From contig JADCLS010000001.1 of the NCBI GenBank assembly GCA_026702845.1, positions 62,001 to 126,000 of the forward strand: a stretch of DNA of 64,000 nucleotides. The letters are read 5' to 3'. The DNA is from Candidatus Heimdallarchaeota archaeon. GTDB lineage: Archaea > Asgardarchaeota > Heimdallarchaeia > Heimdallarchaeales > Kariarchaeaceae. The position numbers and the translations under genes were made by a program. Of this stretch, positions 9,474 to 19,410 are shown piece by piece (positions within the stretch are counted from its first letter, which is position 1; every line of letters begins with the position of its first letter). Below the pieces are notes generated by a model. It searched no databases and was not told the origin of the DNA. It was given only the letters and a program-made list of their open reading frames with translations.

Positions 9474-10967
9474 TTATTCCTCCGGTTGTATCCCTGATGC
9501 CACTTCGGCATTTCTCAACCATTCAAGGTTCTGTGAGAATAATTCACGGATATCTGATATATGATACTTCGTCATGAATAGCCTTCCTACACCAATACCC
9601 CAAGCGAGAACAGGATAATCAATACCAAATGGTTTGGTCACTTCTGGTCTGAATATTCCAGCACCACCAAATTCAATATATCCAAGTACTGGATGTTTTG
9701 CTGATAATTCAACTGAGGGACTGGTGAATGGATAATAATCCGGTCTGAATCGTACTTCACTGGCACCTGCGACTTCAGTTGCAAAGGTTTCCAATATTCC
9801 CAACAAATCTCTGAAGGTGATGTCTGGATCACATATGATACCTTCTGTCTGATCGAACTCCACTGCGTGAGTGGCATCAATCTGATCAGGTCTGAAATTT
9901 CTTGCAATGGAGAAATATTTAGCTGGAGGTTCAAGCCCTGCCAGAGTTCTGGCAGATACTGCAGTACCTTGTGGTCTCATTAGTAATCTAGCAGCTTTTC
10001 TCGGATCCCATTTGTATCCATGTCCTTTGGATCCTGATTTCCATCCTGTTTCATGTGTTTTGGCCACATTCTTGACATATTTCTCCTTCAACAATGTTCC
10101 ATGAGTTGGGTTTTTGATGAGGAGAATATCAGTATCCTCACGAGCTGGATGATCTTGTGGGGCATAGAGTGCATCGAAATTCCAGAATTCCTGCTCCACC
10201 AGTGGTCCTTTCATTTCCTTGAATCCTAACCCAGCCAGTTTAATCCTAAGATGATCAAGGAACTGCCTGTACGGATGAGTTCTCCCTGCATAGAGAATTC
10301 TAGGTTTGGTTTCCATAGAATAGGGTTTGAAGCTCACATTCTTCCATTCACCACTTACTAACATAGCAGGAGTTAATTTGGTGACTTCTTCTTTTATCTC
10401 GATCTGTTTGATCTTAGCTTTAGTGAGTTTGGTCGAGATAACGGCAACATTTTTTTCCTCAATCTCAATTAATCCTCTTGACTTAAGCTGATTGATCACC
10501 TCTTCATCCTCTGGTTTTTCTCCATTTCTGATTCTCTCTATTCCTTCTTGTAGATCAACTGAGAATGTCTTTGCCTTATCGATATCTAGTATAACCATTC
10601 CTTTGTCAATTTTGATCAGATTTGCCTTTCTGAGTATTCCTATTCCTGCTGTGATCTCTCCTTTGGGAATATTCATTTCCTCCGATAGATCTTTCATGTG
10701 GATACTTTTCCTTGTAAGACCATCTATCAATTTTCTTTCAATTAGACCAGAAATGGCTTCAATACCTCTTTTGGTTAGTGTATAGACCACCTCAGTTCTA
10801 ATCTCACGTTCAATCAGTCCCATTTCCAGCAGATTTGCAATTGTTCCCTCTATTCTTCCTCGATCCATTTTACTGGATTCAGTGAGTTTGGGAACCTCAA
10901 CAGGGCTCATCTCTAAAATATGTGTCAATACCGTATGATTGACAGGGGTCAACACTATCTTAGCCAT
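9474..10967 (-). CDS. pheS: Phenylalanine--tRNA ligase alpha subunit
   Basis: A 497-residue archaeal PheRS alpha chain. The first 180 residues are tandem winged-helix modules that contact tRNA. The class II catalytic core follows: motif 1 around HPYRQFLDHLRIKLAGLGF, motif 2 with LLMRPQGTAVSARTL and the basic FSIARNFRPDQIDATH, and motif 3 at AWGIGVGRLFM. The start ATG is preceded by a strong GAGGTGA site. The pair pheS-pheT is the only transcript in this interval and reads away from the 11-kb exported protein gene. Confidence 0.95.
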   Translation of the reverse strand: MAKIVLTPVNHTVLTHILEMSPVEVPKLTESSKMDRGRIEGTIANLLEMGLIEREIRTEVVYTLTKRGIEAISGLIERKLIDGLTRKSIHMKDLSEEMNIPKGEITAGIGILRKANLIKIDKGMVILDIDKAKTFSVDLQEGIERIRNGEKPEDEEVINQLKSRGLIEIEEKNVAVISTKLTKAKIKQIEIKEEVTKLTPAMLVSGEWKNVSFKPYSMETKPRILYAGRTHPYRQFLDHLRIKLAGLGFKEMKGPLVEQEFWNFDALYAPQDHPAREDTDILLIKNPTHGTLLKEKYVKNVAKTHETGWKSGSKGHGYKWDPRKAARLLMRPQGTAVSARTLAGLEPPAKYFSIARNFRPDQIDATHAVEFDQTEGIICDPDITFRDLLGILETFATEVAGASEVRFRPDYYPFTSPSVELSAKHPVLGYIEFGGAGIFRPEVTKPFGIDYPVLAWGIGVGRLFMTKYHISDIRELFSQNLEWLRNAEVASGIQPEE

Positions 10968-11288
10968 ATGTTCACCTCATTGTCTGATATTAAATCCTTT
11001 ATTGTATTTACATTGTTTTTTATGTGTTTAGCACAAATTAAATAAATTCCAAGGCAACTACCTCTAACATAATTTATTTTTTATATGCTTAAAATCTATC
11101 GTTGGTCACGTATATTAATTAAATGAAAATTCAATATGATAAAAACGAAAAAAGAATAAGAATATAATTTCATAATGCTTCAAAAAGAATGAAAATAGTG
11201 CATTAATTCAAGTTCTGTTTTTCCGTAAGTGCTTTTTTTTATATAATGAAACCTATAGATTTTTTGCGGGTCGATCCGCGTGATAACA
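10968..11288. other. Divergent intergenic region between pheS and an exported-protein gene
   Basis: About 320 bases with no credible gene. The pheS side carries its GAGGTGA ribosome-binding site. The right side has a long T run and a TATA-like TTTATATAA around 11237-11245, suited to starting transcription close to 11268. A short GC-rich inverted sequence sits just before the downstream start. The middle is AT-rich and featureless. Confidence 0.6.
11266..11279 (+). promoter_or_regulatory. GC-rich hairpin just upstream of the exported-protein start codon
   Basis: GCGGGTCGATCCGC forms a 4-bp GCGG/CCGC stem, extendable by one G-U pair around a TCGA tetraloop. It stands out in a very AT-rich leader, 9 bases before the preferred ATG at 11289 and just downstream of the expected transcription start. 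It could be a 5'-UTR hairpin affecting translation or a protein-binding site. There is a single copy and no comparative support. Confidence 0.35.
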
Positions 11289-12203
11289 ATGAAAATAATG
11301 AAAATTAGTATTCCAATCACTCTTATTGCAGTTCTCTTCTTGGGAACAATGAGCACAAGTAGTGCTGGAATGACATACAAAAATGAAAACGGGAAAATTT
11401 ACCTCGAAACAGATACACTTGGTGTAGAAGTAGTAGGTAACTCCAATATTCCTGCTTTCACATATTGGGATTTCAATGACAACGATACTAAGTATAAAGT
11501 ATCATTCGATAGTGTCATTGAATTCCTTGATGAGGAGGAAAATGGTACTCTTGGTGTCTATGATTTGGGTATAGATAAAAAAGTACCAACTTCCCAGATT
11601 TCTCTACAATCATACTCTTGGGAATTCAGTGAGTTTGATACGGTGATGGAAGGTGAAGAAACAACAGAGGTTCATTTCAACATCACTTCAACCATTGACA
11701 AAAAAGCAGATATCTGGATCCAGTTCAGAATCCATCTTACTAGTGATAAAGAAATCAAGTTTGATGTGGTCATTGACGAATATACTTTTATCAATGATGA
11801 TGCTCTTCTTGCTCTTGGTTTCAAACTTATTGCTTCAAATGATGCAGAACAGGAAGGAGATACAGTTGCCTTTGGTAATGGGTATTTCCAAATAGAGGAA
11901 ACGGCTACTGATGCCAATGGTACCATTGGTGTTGGTCTATCCACTGGTGAAGATGGAGGATCCAAAATCTACCTTGCATACGAGCATTTTGAAGGTTTGA
12001 TGATACATGACCCAACACTGGGTGTCCAGGCTGCTTCTCTGACTGCAACAGATGATTTAGATGCTGATGATGGTTCAACGGATCAAAATCTTGGTGATGA
12101 TATATTACCTGGATTGTCCAAAGGTGAACTACTATCTGTATCTGCTGTATCTACTCTCCTTTTCATTGCCATTCCTGCATTAATTTACAAGTCTAAAAGA
12201 TAA
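11289..12203 (+). CDS. Exported protein with signal peptide and C-terminal membrane anchor
   Basis: 304 residues from ATG 11289, with an alternative GTG at 11280. It begins MKIMKISIPITLIAVLFLG followed by small residues, a typical Sec signal. The mature part is beta-rich with several N-glycosylation sequons (NGT, NIT). It ends with an acidic Asp-rich linker, a hydrophobic segment (LLSVSAVSTLLFIAIPALIY) and the basic tail KSKR. This gives an extracellular domain held by one C-terminal helix, as in archaeal surface proteins. The domain itself is not recognised. The downstream membrane-bound regulator is 35 bases away in the same orientation and may be co-transcribed. Confidence 0.75.
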   Translation: MKIMKISIPITLIAVLFLGTMSTSSAGMTYKNENGKIYLETDTLGVEVVGNSNIPAFTYWDFNDNDTKYKVSFDSVIEFLDEEENGTLGVYDLGIDKKVPTSQISLQSYSWEFSEFDTVMEGEETTEVHFNITSTIDKKADIWIQFRIHLTSDKEIKFDVVIDEYTFINDDALLALGFKLIASNDAEQEGDTVAFGNGYFQIEETATDANGTIGVGLSTGEDGGSKIYLAYEHFEGLMIHDPTLGVQAASLTATDDLDADDGSTDQNLGDDILPGLSKGELLSVSAVSTLLFIAIPALIYKSKR

Positions 12204-12238
12204 AACTAAAATTATCCAATACACATAAACTAAATATC

Positions 12239-13024
12239 ATGGATCAAGAGAATATTTTTGGTATATTATCAAATAAGGTACGCCGGAAGATTCTCACAGA
12301 GATCTATAATAGAAATTCAGTGTCAATTAGTTTCATGCAAAAGGAATGGGGCATGTCAACTGGGAAAATTTATCATCATCTCAAATCCATGGAGAATCTG
12401 ATCAGCCAAAATGAACAGAGTGAATATATCCTAACCGAAGAGGGAATTGATGTATGTGAGTGGTTTCTTCATTTTGATGGAAAACCCAAGGTTCAGAAAA
12501 TTGATGCTATCTCTTGGTCAAATGCCCCTCTACTTGAAATCATAAATTCAAATCAAAAATTTGTGTTGCTATCTGGGTTATTACTAGTAATATTGGGAAA
12601 TATTGTTGCAGGTATGAATGGTTGGATTACCTTTGGGCCTTTTTTAATGATTGTAGAATTTGAGGTTCCTATTTTAATATTAACAATTATAATTTCTAAT
12701 ATGATACTAATTTGGCTACTACATACATTAGCTCATCTATTAGGTAACATATCTGTGTCCTTAAAAGAAATTCTTCTGAACTATGTAGTCTCAGTTTCCT
12801 TTATCAATATAGTTGTGGTTCTACTTTACTTGGGTGGAAAAATCATTGATTTCACCTTGAGTAAACCTGTATATGTTTCAATATTACTATTATCTGCTCT
12901 CTTCTTTATGTATTCTTTAAGTTCCCAGTTATCCTTAAAAGCAATACCTGTCGAACGATCGATGTTAATTGCTCTAATAATATTCAGTGTTACTTTATTT
13001 ACATCCCTAATTTTAATTCTGTGA
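12239..13024 (+). CDS. Membrane-linked winged-helix transcriptional regulator
   Basis: 261 residues. Residues 1-80 form an ArsR-like winged helix: IFGILSNKVRRKILTEIY, then a recognition segment STGKIYHHLKSMENL and a wing with YILTEEG. A linker leads to about five hydrophobic helices between residues 100 and 260. The arrangement implies a DNA-binding protein fixed to the membrane that could couple an envelope signal to transcription. Its position 35 bases behind the surface-protein gene suggests that they share a transcript or signal. No metal-binding cysteines are seen, so it is not a classical metal sensor. Confidence 0.75.
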   Translation: MDQENIFGILSNKVRRKILTEIYNRNSVSISFMQKEWGMSTGKIYHHLKSMENLISQNEQSEYILTEEGIDVCEWFLHFDGKPKVQKIDAISWSNAPLLEIINSNQKFVLLSGLLLVILGNIVAGMNGWITFGPFLMIVEFEVPILILTIIISNMILIWLLHTLAHLLGNISVSLKEILLNYVVSVSFINIVVVLLYLGGKIIDFTLSKPVYVSILLLSALFFMYSLSSQLSLKAIPVERSMLIALIIFSVTLFTSLILIL

Positions 13025-13115
13025 ACTATATTTCATGCTTTCAAATTTCTGGATATCGATCAAAAGCTTAGAGGATTGGGATAATAATAATTATGATATA
13101 ATACCTGCATTAATT

Positions 13116-13991
13116 ATGGCTCTCGAAGAGGTAAAGGTCAGAATTCTAGTTGACAATAGTGCTGGTATGGGTTCTTTATTTGCAGAAACTGGCTTCTCTG
13201 CTTACATAGAATTATATGATAAAAGTAACAACTGCATGAAGTTTCTATTCGACACTGGATCTATCAACTCCACACTTGAGAAGAATGTGACCTTGTTATC
13301 TTTGGATTTATCCACACTGGATATGATCATACTTTCACACGGGCACTGGGATCATGTAGCAGGTCTAAAGTATGTTAGATCCAAACTTAGTAAAAAAATA
13401 CCCCTAGTCTGCCATCCAAATGCTTTACTCTCTAAAAAAAGAAATGAAGGTGGTTTATCTTATGAAATTGGTTTACCTAAATATTATGATATTGAGGAAT
13501 TACACCGGGATTTTGAGGTCATAAGCACGGATGAACCATTTAGGATTTTCGAAGGTGCAGTAACATCAGGCTTGGTTCCACGAAAGAATGATTTTGAGCT
13601 AGTTACTGGAAAATTGACCAACGTAACAATTTTTCAAAATGATAATGTGGTTATGGACCCTTTAGTAGATGATCTCTCTTTATTTTTCAAAATTAAAGAT
13701 TCATTAATCATATTGACTGGTTGCTGTCATGCTGGCATTATCAATACCATACACCATGCAAAGACATTATTCCCTGAATTAACGCATATACGCTCTATAA
13801 TAGGGGGATTACATCTGTATGATGCCTCAAAGGACCGTATCGATAAAACTATACAAGAACTAACAACACAACAAATACTATCAATCGCTCCTTGTCATTG
13901 TACCGGTATCAGGGGCCAAGCAGCCTTGTATGATCATTTTCAAGTTGCTTACAAAGAAGTGGGTGTTGGTAGTATTCTCGAGTTTTCCTAG
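13116..13991 (+). CDS. Metallo-beta-lactamase fold hydrolase, COG1237 type
   Basis: 291 residues from ATG 13116. The frame opens at 13035, but the family normally begins right before the VRILVDN strand, so the extra 27 residues are doubtful. The signature SHGHWDHVAGL supplies the HxHxDH metal ligands, and LTGCCHAGIINT, IGGLHL and APCHCTG supply later His/Cys ligands. The closest named group is the dihydropterin-methyl-ribofuranosylaminobenzene 5'-phosphate synthase-like proteins of methanogen cofactor synthesis, although many members of COG1237 have unknown substrates. It is an isolated gene, convergent with the following surface protein. Confidence 0.82.
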   Translation: MALEEVKVRILVDNSAGMGSLFAETGFSAYIELYDKSNNCMKFLFDTGSINSTLEKNVTLLSLDLSTLDMIILSHGHWDHVAGLKYVRSKLSKKIPLVCHPNALLSKKRNEGGLSYEIGLPKYYDIEELHRDFEVISTDEPFRIFEGAVTSGLVPRKNDFELVTGKLTNVTIFQNDNVVMDPLVDDLSLFFKIKDSLIILTGCCHAGIINTIHHAKTLFPELTHIRSIIGGLHLYDASKDRIDKTIQELTTQQILSIAPCHCTGIRGQAALYDHFQVAYKEVGVGSILEFS

Positions 13992-14038
13992 TATTTTCTG
14001 TCTAATTTATGATATATCAAATCCTAGTTTGGTAGCTA

Positions 14039-16108
14039 TTATTTAATATTGAATCTACGTATCATCACCGCTAAAATCATTATGATAGGCACATATGTAG
14101 GTATGAATGGAGTATCAACTGAGGTAATTACATCATCCGGATCAAATGTACTACTGGTATTAATCGGTGTCTCAGTTAGTATTCTTGCCAGCTGGAGTTT
14201 CAAATCTATATTTTTGTCAACAATGATATCCTGAGTTACACTCTTGTATCCATTTATACTTACCTCTATAGAATAAGTGGCTGCTCGTATTGAACCCAGT
14301 GATACTTTACCTTCTTCATCAGTGGAAAACTCAAATTCATACTCACAGTCCTCAATATCATTGCAGTATAAAGAGGCCTGTCCATCAAGATTATTGATTT
14401 TATTACCACTTTCATCTTCAAGGGTAAAACTAACAGGGTATTCGGTATTTCCATTGAGAGTTATATTCACTAGTTCATCTTCACTAATACTTATATTGGT
14501 TTTATGAGTCTGATAGCCGCATCTGCCTACTACTAGAATGTAATATCCAACTGGGACATTAGCTAGACTGAAATGACCATCAGGTTGACTGACCGTGTAT
14601 AAATCTGGAGTTTCTTTTTGCACAACGAAGTAGAGCTGAACACTGGCATCTTTCAGAGGTTTATTAGCATCATCAACAAACCCTGTGACTGATACTGTAT
14701 TTGCCTTTTTCATGGCAATATTAAATTCCTGTAGCCCTATATCAATCTGTTTCTGTTCTGTGTATATTTCATAGCCGAATTTTCGAACTTCAACTGTATA
14801 TAATCCCTTTTCCACATTGATAGAAAATTCACCCTCTGAATTTGATTCTACAGTATAGAATTGCTCTGTATTTTTTAATAATACGTCTGCTGCATTTATG
14901 GGATCTCCATTTTCATCTTTTAATATCCCTCTAACCGTTCCTCTATCGAACCAGATGAAGATCTCTACATTAGTAGGCCCATGAACTACTGTACTGATAT
15001 TTCCTGCAATGTAATCATCCTTACTTGTATTTATGGTGTAATTGAAATTATTACTATAGGGTACGTTACTGATACTGAAAGCTCCCTGAGAATCAGTTAT
15101 AGTTTCAGCATAAAAACAATTTACCCAACCATAAACCTTTACTTTGGCATCAGCTAATAGTTCACGCCCTGTATGGTCTATTTTATCTGCCCATACCTCT
15201 CCAGAAAGTGTATAATTCTTGGGAATTAAGAAATAAGTCTGCAATCCCATATTCGAGGTCACATTGATATCCGTTTCATAGGTTTCAAAATAAGTGGATG
15301 TAATAACTAGATGGTTTATTCCTTCAGTCGGTCCTGTTACTGAGAACATACCAAATGCATCAATATTTGCACTATGATCTCCAATAGTAACTGTTCCACT
15401 GGTAACATCTTTAGAAACTAGTGTATCCCGGACAACACCCTTTACTGTCAATGGAGGTGGAGAGCTGAGATCAAAATCAGCCCCTATATAGTCTATTGTA
15501 TCCTCATCAATGGTGAATGTACTTAGCCAAACATCTGCTCCGTTGTATCTTTTGCATGTGAGACGATATTCTCCATGATCTAAATTAGCAATATAGTATT
15601 TTCCTTGCTCATTGGTTTGCATATATTTAGCATATTCACCAGTATTATCCCCAACCTTGGTCAGAGAAACATTTGCTGCATATACTGGTCCTTCGGCATC
15701 ATAAACAGATCCTCTTGCCCAATGATCACCTAAATCATAATAGAAGCCAAATGTAAAGGAATATGTATATGCAGGAAAACTAGAAAAAAGAGTAATATTG
15801 GTTGTGAAATCAGGAATCCCTGCATGAGGAAATCCAGTCACATCTAGTTTGTAGCTCGTATTAGTATCTGTATTCCAATACACATTGGTGAATACAAACT
15901 CTCCATTTGCATTTATAGATACAGTATATTCTCTGCTTCCTCCTATTTCATACAAGAATCCATATGCAGGAACGAAAATGTAGTTCGGTGAGTTGTAAAA
16001 ATTGATTGTAACTGTTGTGTCGAATCTTTCCTCAGCATAACTCGGAATTATCATGCTCATGCCAAGAATAAATAATACACAGAAGAATTTAAGGAATTGC
16101 GATCTCAT
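14039..16108 (-). CDS. Large exported protein with repeated carboxypeptidase-regulatory-like domains
   Basis: 689 residues. An N-terminal signal (FFCVLFILGMSMIIPSYAEE) is followed by six or seven beta-sandwich repeats of about 80 residues. Each has a pattern like VxGxVxDxxGxPIxxAxVxL followed by GxFSIxNVPxGxY, the CarboxypepD_reg/Cna-B type fold. A Thr/Ser-rich linker and a short hydrophobic segment (YVPIIMILAVMI) with a basic RRFNIK end anchor it. It is probably a rod-like cell-surface protein carrying ligands or adhesive function. No catalytic domain is visible. Confidence 0.8.
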   Translation of the reverse strand: MRSQFLKFFCVLFILGMSMIIPSYAEERFDTTVTINFYNSPNYIFVPAYGFLYEIGGSREYTVSINANGEFVFTNVYWNTDTNTSYKLDVTGFPHAGIPDFTTNITLFSSFPAYTYSFTFGFYYDLGDHWARGSVYDAEGPVYAANVSLTKVGDNTGEYAKYMQTNEQGKYYIANLDHGEYRLTCKRYNGADVWLSTFTIDEDTIDYIGADFDLSSPPPLTVKGVVRDTLVSKDVTSGTVTIGDHSANIDAFGMFSVTGPTEGINHLVITSTYFETYETDINVTSNMGLQTYFLIPKNYTLSGEVWADKIDHTGRELLADAKVKVYGWVNCFYAETITDSQGAFSISNVPYSNNFNYTINTSKDDYIAGNISTVVHGPTNVEIFIWFDRGTVRGILKDENGDPINAADVLLKNTEQFYTVESNSEGEFSINVEKGLYTVEVRKFGYEIYTEQKQIDIGLQEFNIAMKKANTVSVTGFVDDANKPLKDASVQLYFVVQKETPDLYTVSQPDGHFSLANVPVGYYILVVGRCGYQTHKTNISISEDELVNITLNGNTEYPVSFTLEDESGNKINNLDGQASLYCNDIEDCEYEFEFSTDEEGKVSLGSIRAATYSIEVSINGYKSVTQDIIVDKNIDLKLQLARILTETPINTSSTFDPDDVITSVDTPFIPTYVPIIMILAVMIRRFNIK

Positions 16109-16270
16109 AGTTTTCCCTTCTACTATCTTATTAATAGCAATAGAAGGTAAATGAATTATTTTGATATAAATGTATTTGGAGTATTTTGAACAATTGGGGA
16201 GTATTGAGCAACTATCACATCCTACGAAATCAATTGAGATAGATATTCGATACTACCACAGGATTTTAAT

Positions 16271-17332
16271 GTGAAGCTTCATAATCTTTTCTTGAGTGGA
16301 TTTAATATCGAAGAAGATATAGCTATTTTTTGGGACGTGGAGAACCTTCCTCCCGGATCGAGTTTCTCAATAGAGAATGTGGTGGAGGATATTCGCCAGA
16401 AAGGAAGAATTATCATATCATGGGCTTTTGCAGATTGGGTAGTACATGTAAAAACCCGTGATGTATATAGTAATAAATCAAATCGTAGGGATGTACTGTT
16501 TGTTCGTGAGAATTTTGATATAATGCAGACACCTAAAATCAGTGATATTAAGAATTTCGCAGATCATCTGATGATAGATAGAATAGCAGAAACCCTGGAA
16601 AATTATCCCCATGTGGGTATCTACGTTATTGTGGCTAAGGATGGAGACTTCAGGCAAATCACAAGATCTATTCGAAAGAAGGGTAAGAAAGTATGGTTAT
16701 ACACAGAACCTCGTACTGCTAACAATACTCTACTTGAAGCTGCGGATGAAGTTGTTGACATCATGAATCTCGAATCATTTGATGAAATTGATGATGAGAG
16801 CATTGAGATCACTGCAGATTTGGTAAAATCCAAGGTGATTGAGGCAATCGAGGATGAATTATCCAGCCAGAAACTAGATAAGCAGCAATTTGTTAATGTG
16901 GGTCATGTACTTACCAGACTTAAGGCTATCTTCCCTGAATTTGAGAATAATCTGAATGAGATACAGACCTTGATGAAGTTGAAGAAGAATGGCTGGTGGA
17001 AACAGCTTCTAGTATCAATGGAACAGGAAAAATTGGTAGTTATACAGCTTCAAGGAAATAAATTAATGGTGAAACTGACCAATGTTGAAACTGATACTCA
17101 ACGTGAGATCAGAGAATATGCAAGTATCATTACCTCAATACTGGCCAGAGAGAAGGAACCCATTTTATTAAGCGTGCTGGGACAGGGTCTATATGATAAC
17201 AAAACCTCACTTCATTACAAGAAATTGGGATTCAACAGTCTTCGTGCATTCTTAAGAAAAATGGAACAGGAAAATAACATAATACTTTCTCGAAATAAGA
17301 ATGGCGAGTTCCTTGTTAGCAAGAATCAATGA
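16271..17332 (+). CDS. NYN-domain ribonuclease with C-terminal LOTUS/OST-HTH-like modules
   Basis: 353 residues from a GTG start. The N-terminal 150 residues are a NYN (PIN-like) nuclease domain: IAIFWDVENLPPG gives the first metal Asp, FADHLMIDRIAE the second acidic region and VIVAKDGDFRQI the third acidic pair. Residues 170-350 contain two helical modules. The last (PILLSVLGQGLYDNKTSLHY ... LRAFLRKM) matches the LOTUS/OST-HTH style of RNA-binding domain. NYN plus LOTUS is the layout of LabA-like bacterial proteins and of animal MARF1, which degrade or bind RNA. The neighbouring genes are unrelated. Confidence 0.8.
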   Translation: MKLHNLFLSGFNIEEDIAIFWDVENLPPGSSFSIENVVEDIRQKGRIIISWAFADWVVHVKTRDVYSNKSNRRDVLFVRENFDIMQTPKISDIKNFADHLMIDRIAETLENYPHVGIYVIVAKDGDFRQITRSIRKKGKKVWLYTEPRTANNTLLEAADEVVDIMNLESFDEIDDESIEITADLVKSKVIEAIEDELSSQKLDKQQFVNVGHVLTRLKAIFPEFENNLNEIQTLMKLKKNGWWKQLLVSMEQEKLVVIQLQGNKLMVKLTNVETDTQREIREYASIITSILAREKEPILLSVLGQGLYDNKTSLHYKKLGFNSLRAFLRKMEQENNIILSRNKNGEFLVSKNQ

Positions 17333-17347
17333 TAAGCTGATAGAATA

Positions 17348-18697
17348 TTAAGAATGCCTTTTTCTTCTGTTCCTAATATAGGCTGGAAGAGGAAGTGAAC
17401 CCGATTCTAGGGTGGATCTGATTCTTAGTAAGAATGTACGTCTCGGGTTATGGAATTCATATAGAGGGATGATTGGCTCTGATGCTACTGTGATAAACAC
17501 AAACCCTGCAATTCTAAAGAAAAGACTTATTAGAAAGATTGTAACGGTTGTGATACCGATATTTACCAACATTCCAGAAATAATCGCAGCTATAAAATTC
17601 AATAAAGCTTGTGTGGTGGCGAAGATGCCTATCAACCTCCCACGTATCTTAGGAGGTACATAATCAATTAACAGGGTTATAAGGACAGCATTGATTACTC
17701 CCCAGCCTATGGATGAAAGTGAGAAAGAGATGATCCAGAATGCAATGGGATTCATAATAGATGAAATTAAAACTGGCGATGAGGCATTGAATGCTACGGG
17801 CGTTATGGCCATGAATATTGCCAGATTAAATAGCTTCTTACGATTTAATCGATCAATAATAGGAACCAGCAAGTAAATGATAATGACCTGCATTAAAACA
17901 TTAAAGGTCATAAAGAAGGTCAATTCCTGACTGGAGAAATGCCATCGTTCCACGAGATCCAAGGTGAAGTAAGGTGCAGACGTTCCTACTCCAAAGGTGA
18001 AGATAAGATAGCCAGTTAGGAATAGGAATGCTCCTCGATTAGTTCTAAGGAACATGATAACATCCCGGTTATTGAAATTTACTTCATTTATATCCAGCTG
18101 ATCCTCTTCTATCTGATTTTCTATAGGAATATCATCCTGATTATAGTAAGGGAACTCAATGATGATGACTACAAGTGCTAGTACTAGCATAATGGTGGCT
18201 AGAAAATGTGTTACCCATGCTGATTCATAGCCCTTATTCTCATAGATCACCCCTGCAATATTAACTCCCAGCATGACTCCGAAAAGATTAGCACCAACCA
18301 GAAGATTGCCATAGCTCCCTCGATTTTTCCCAGGAACATATATTGCTTTCATAAAATTATTAGCATTATTAATTCCATTATTTCCCAGATTGTTTGAAAC
18401 TCTTGAACTACCATACATTGTTCCTGAACTTGATAATCCCATAGCTCCAATGGATGCTATATTGAGACCAACAGATCCTGCCAATATTTTTTTGGGAATT
18501 TTTTTCTCATCAAGTAATTTACCTAGATAAAGCTGTGAAAGACCGGTGAGTGCAATTACTCCTGTGACAATTCCCAACGCATATCTGCTTCCTCCTTTGA
18601 AGACAAAAAGAATAGGGAAATATGTGCCGATAATTCCTTCCGCTATACCGATCAAAAGTAAAACAGTGATCCAGTCGGAAGTTTTTATCGCAGTCAA
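17348..18697 (-). CDS. Major facilitator superfamily transporter
   Basis: 449 residues from a TTG start, with about 12 membrane helices in two halves. The halves are separated by a charged cytoplasmic loop near residues 190-215 (acidic, with IENQIEEDQLDINEV). The first loop carries YLGKLLDEKKIPKK in the place of the MFS motif between helices 2 and 3. The C-terminus is basic. An Asn/Ser/Gly-rich insertion around residues 95-115 is unusual. The substrate cannot be predicted. It converges on the NYN gene, with 15 bases between stops. Confidence 0.85.
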   Translation of the reverse strand: MTAIKTSDWITVLLLIGIAEGIIGTYFPILFVFKGGSRYALGIVTGVIALTGLSQLYLGKLLDEKKIPKKILAGSVGLNIASIGAMGLSSSGTMYGSSRVSNNLGNNGINNANNFMKAIYVPGKNRGSYGNLLVGANLFGVMLGVNIAGVIYENKGYESAWVTHFLATIMLVLALVVIIIEFPYYNQDDIPIENQIEEDQLDINEVNFNNRDVIMFLRTNRGAFLFLTGYLIFTFGVGTSAPYFTLDLVERWHFSSQELTFFMTFNVLMQVIIIYLLVPIIDRLNRKKLFNLAIFMAITPVAFNASSPVLISSIMNPIAFWIISFSLSSIGWGVINAVLITLLIDYVPPKIRGRLIGIFATTQALLNFIAAIISGMLVNIGITTVTIFLISLFFRIAGFVFITVASEPIIPLYEFHNPRRTFLLRIRSTLESGSLPLPAYIRNRRKRHS

Positions 18698-18915
18698 TAA
18701 TTATCAAATACTCTATTATATTAATAAAATCCTTGGTTTTTTTCACTCTTTATCTCCAATTAATTGCTATATTTCTTTTCAATTACTGGATGGTTAATGA
18801 TATACAATGCAATCTGACGGCAATTAAAAACATATCAACTATTTTAAAGTATAAATAAGTATCTTGGGTCTAATAAATTGATTTTCAATATAATTAAAGT
18901 ATTATTACTCAGTAT

Positions 18916-19410
18916 TTACTCAAGGAAGGGATATTTCTCTACTACGCCATCCCATGCTTTAATAAATTTCATACCCTTATATTGGGTGAATCCCCACATG
19001 ATGAATATAAGAGTATAAACCAGATGTTCTTCCATAAATGGATTATTTTGCAGATTAGTTGGGATCTCAACAAGATACATCAAAACCATTAGTAATGCAC
19101 CGGTTACTCCACAAATTTTCCTTCCTATACCAAGCCATAATGATACTGCAAAACCAAGCATTCCAAACATATAGAGAATATCAACAAACAAATTGCCTCC
19201 CAGTGAGGCGAAATGTTGTCCAATAGGATTACCTGCAGTTACAAAGCCTAAAAAGCCAGCAGTTGGGGATTTTCCACCAAACCAAGCTGCATCCCATCCA
19301 TTCTTGATTCCGAAGGCCTTATCAATAAAAGCCCAGAAAAATATCCATCCAAAGAGGATTCTGAACACTGTAAAGAAATACAGATCAAATTTCGGTTGTT
19401 CTTCTGTCAT
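18916..19410 (-). CDS. DoxX-family membrane protein
   Basis: 164 residues with four predicted membrane helices and an N-terminal FTVFRILFGWIFFWAFIDKAFG segment characteristic of DoxX/DoxD proteins. A GGKSPTAGFLGF loop and LGIGRKICGVTGALLM follow. Family members include the small subunit of archaeal thiosulfate:quinone oxidoreductase and many stand-alone proteins of unknown redox role. The partner DoxA is not encoded here. Three palindromic sites lie upstream, so expression is probably controlled by a dedicated repressor or activator. Confidence 0.8.
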   Translation of the reverse strand: MTEEQPKFDLYFFTVFRILFGWIFFWAFIDKAFGIKNGWDAAWFGGKSPTAGFLGFVTAGNPIGQHFASLGGNLFVDILYMFGMLGFAVSLWLGIGRKICGVTGALLMVLMYLVEIPTNLQNNPFMEEHLVYTLIFIMWGFTQYKGMKFIKAWDGVVEKYPFLE

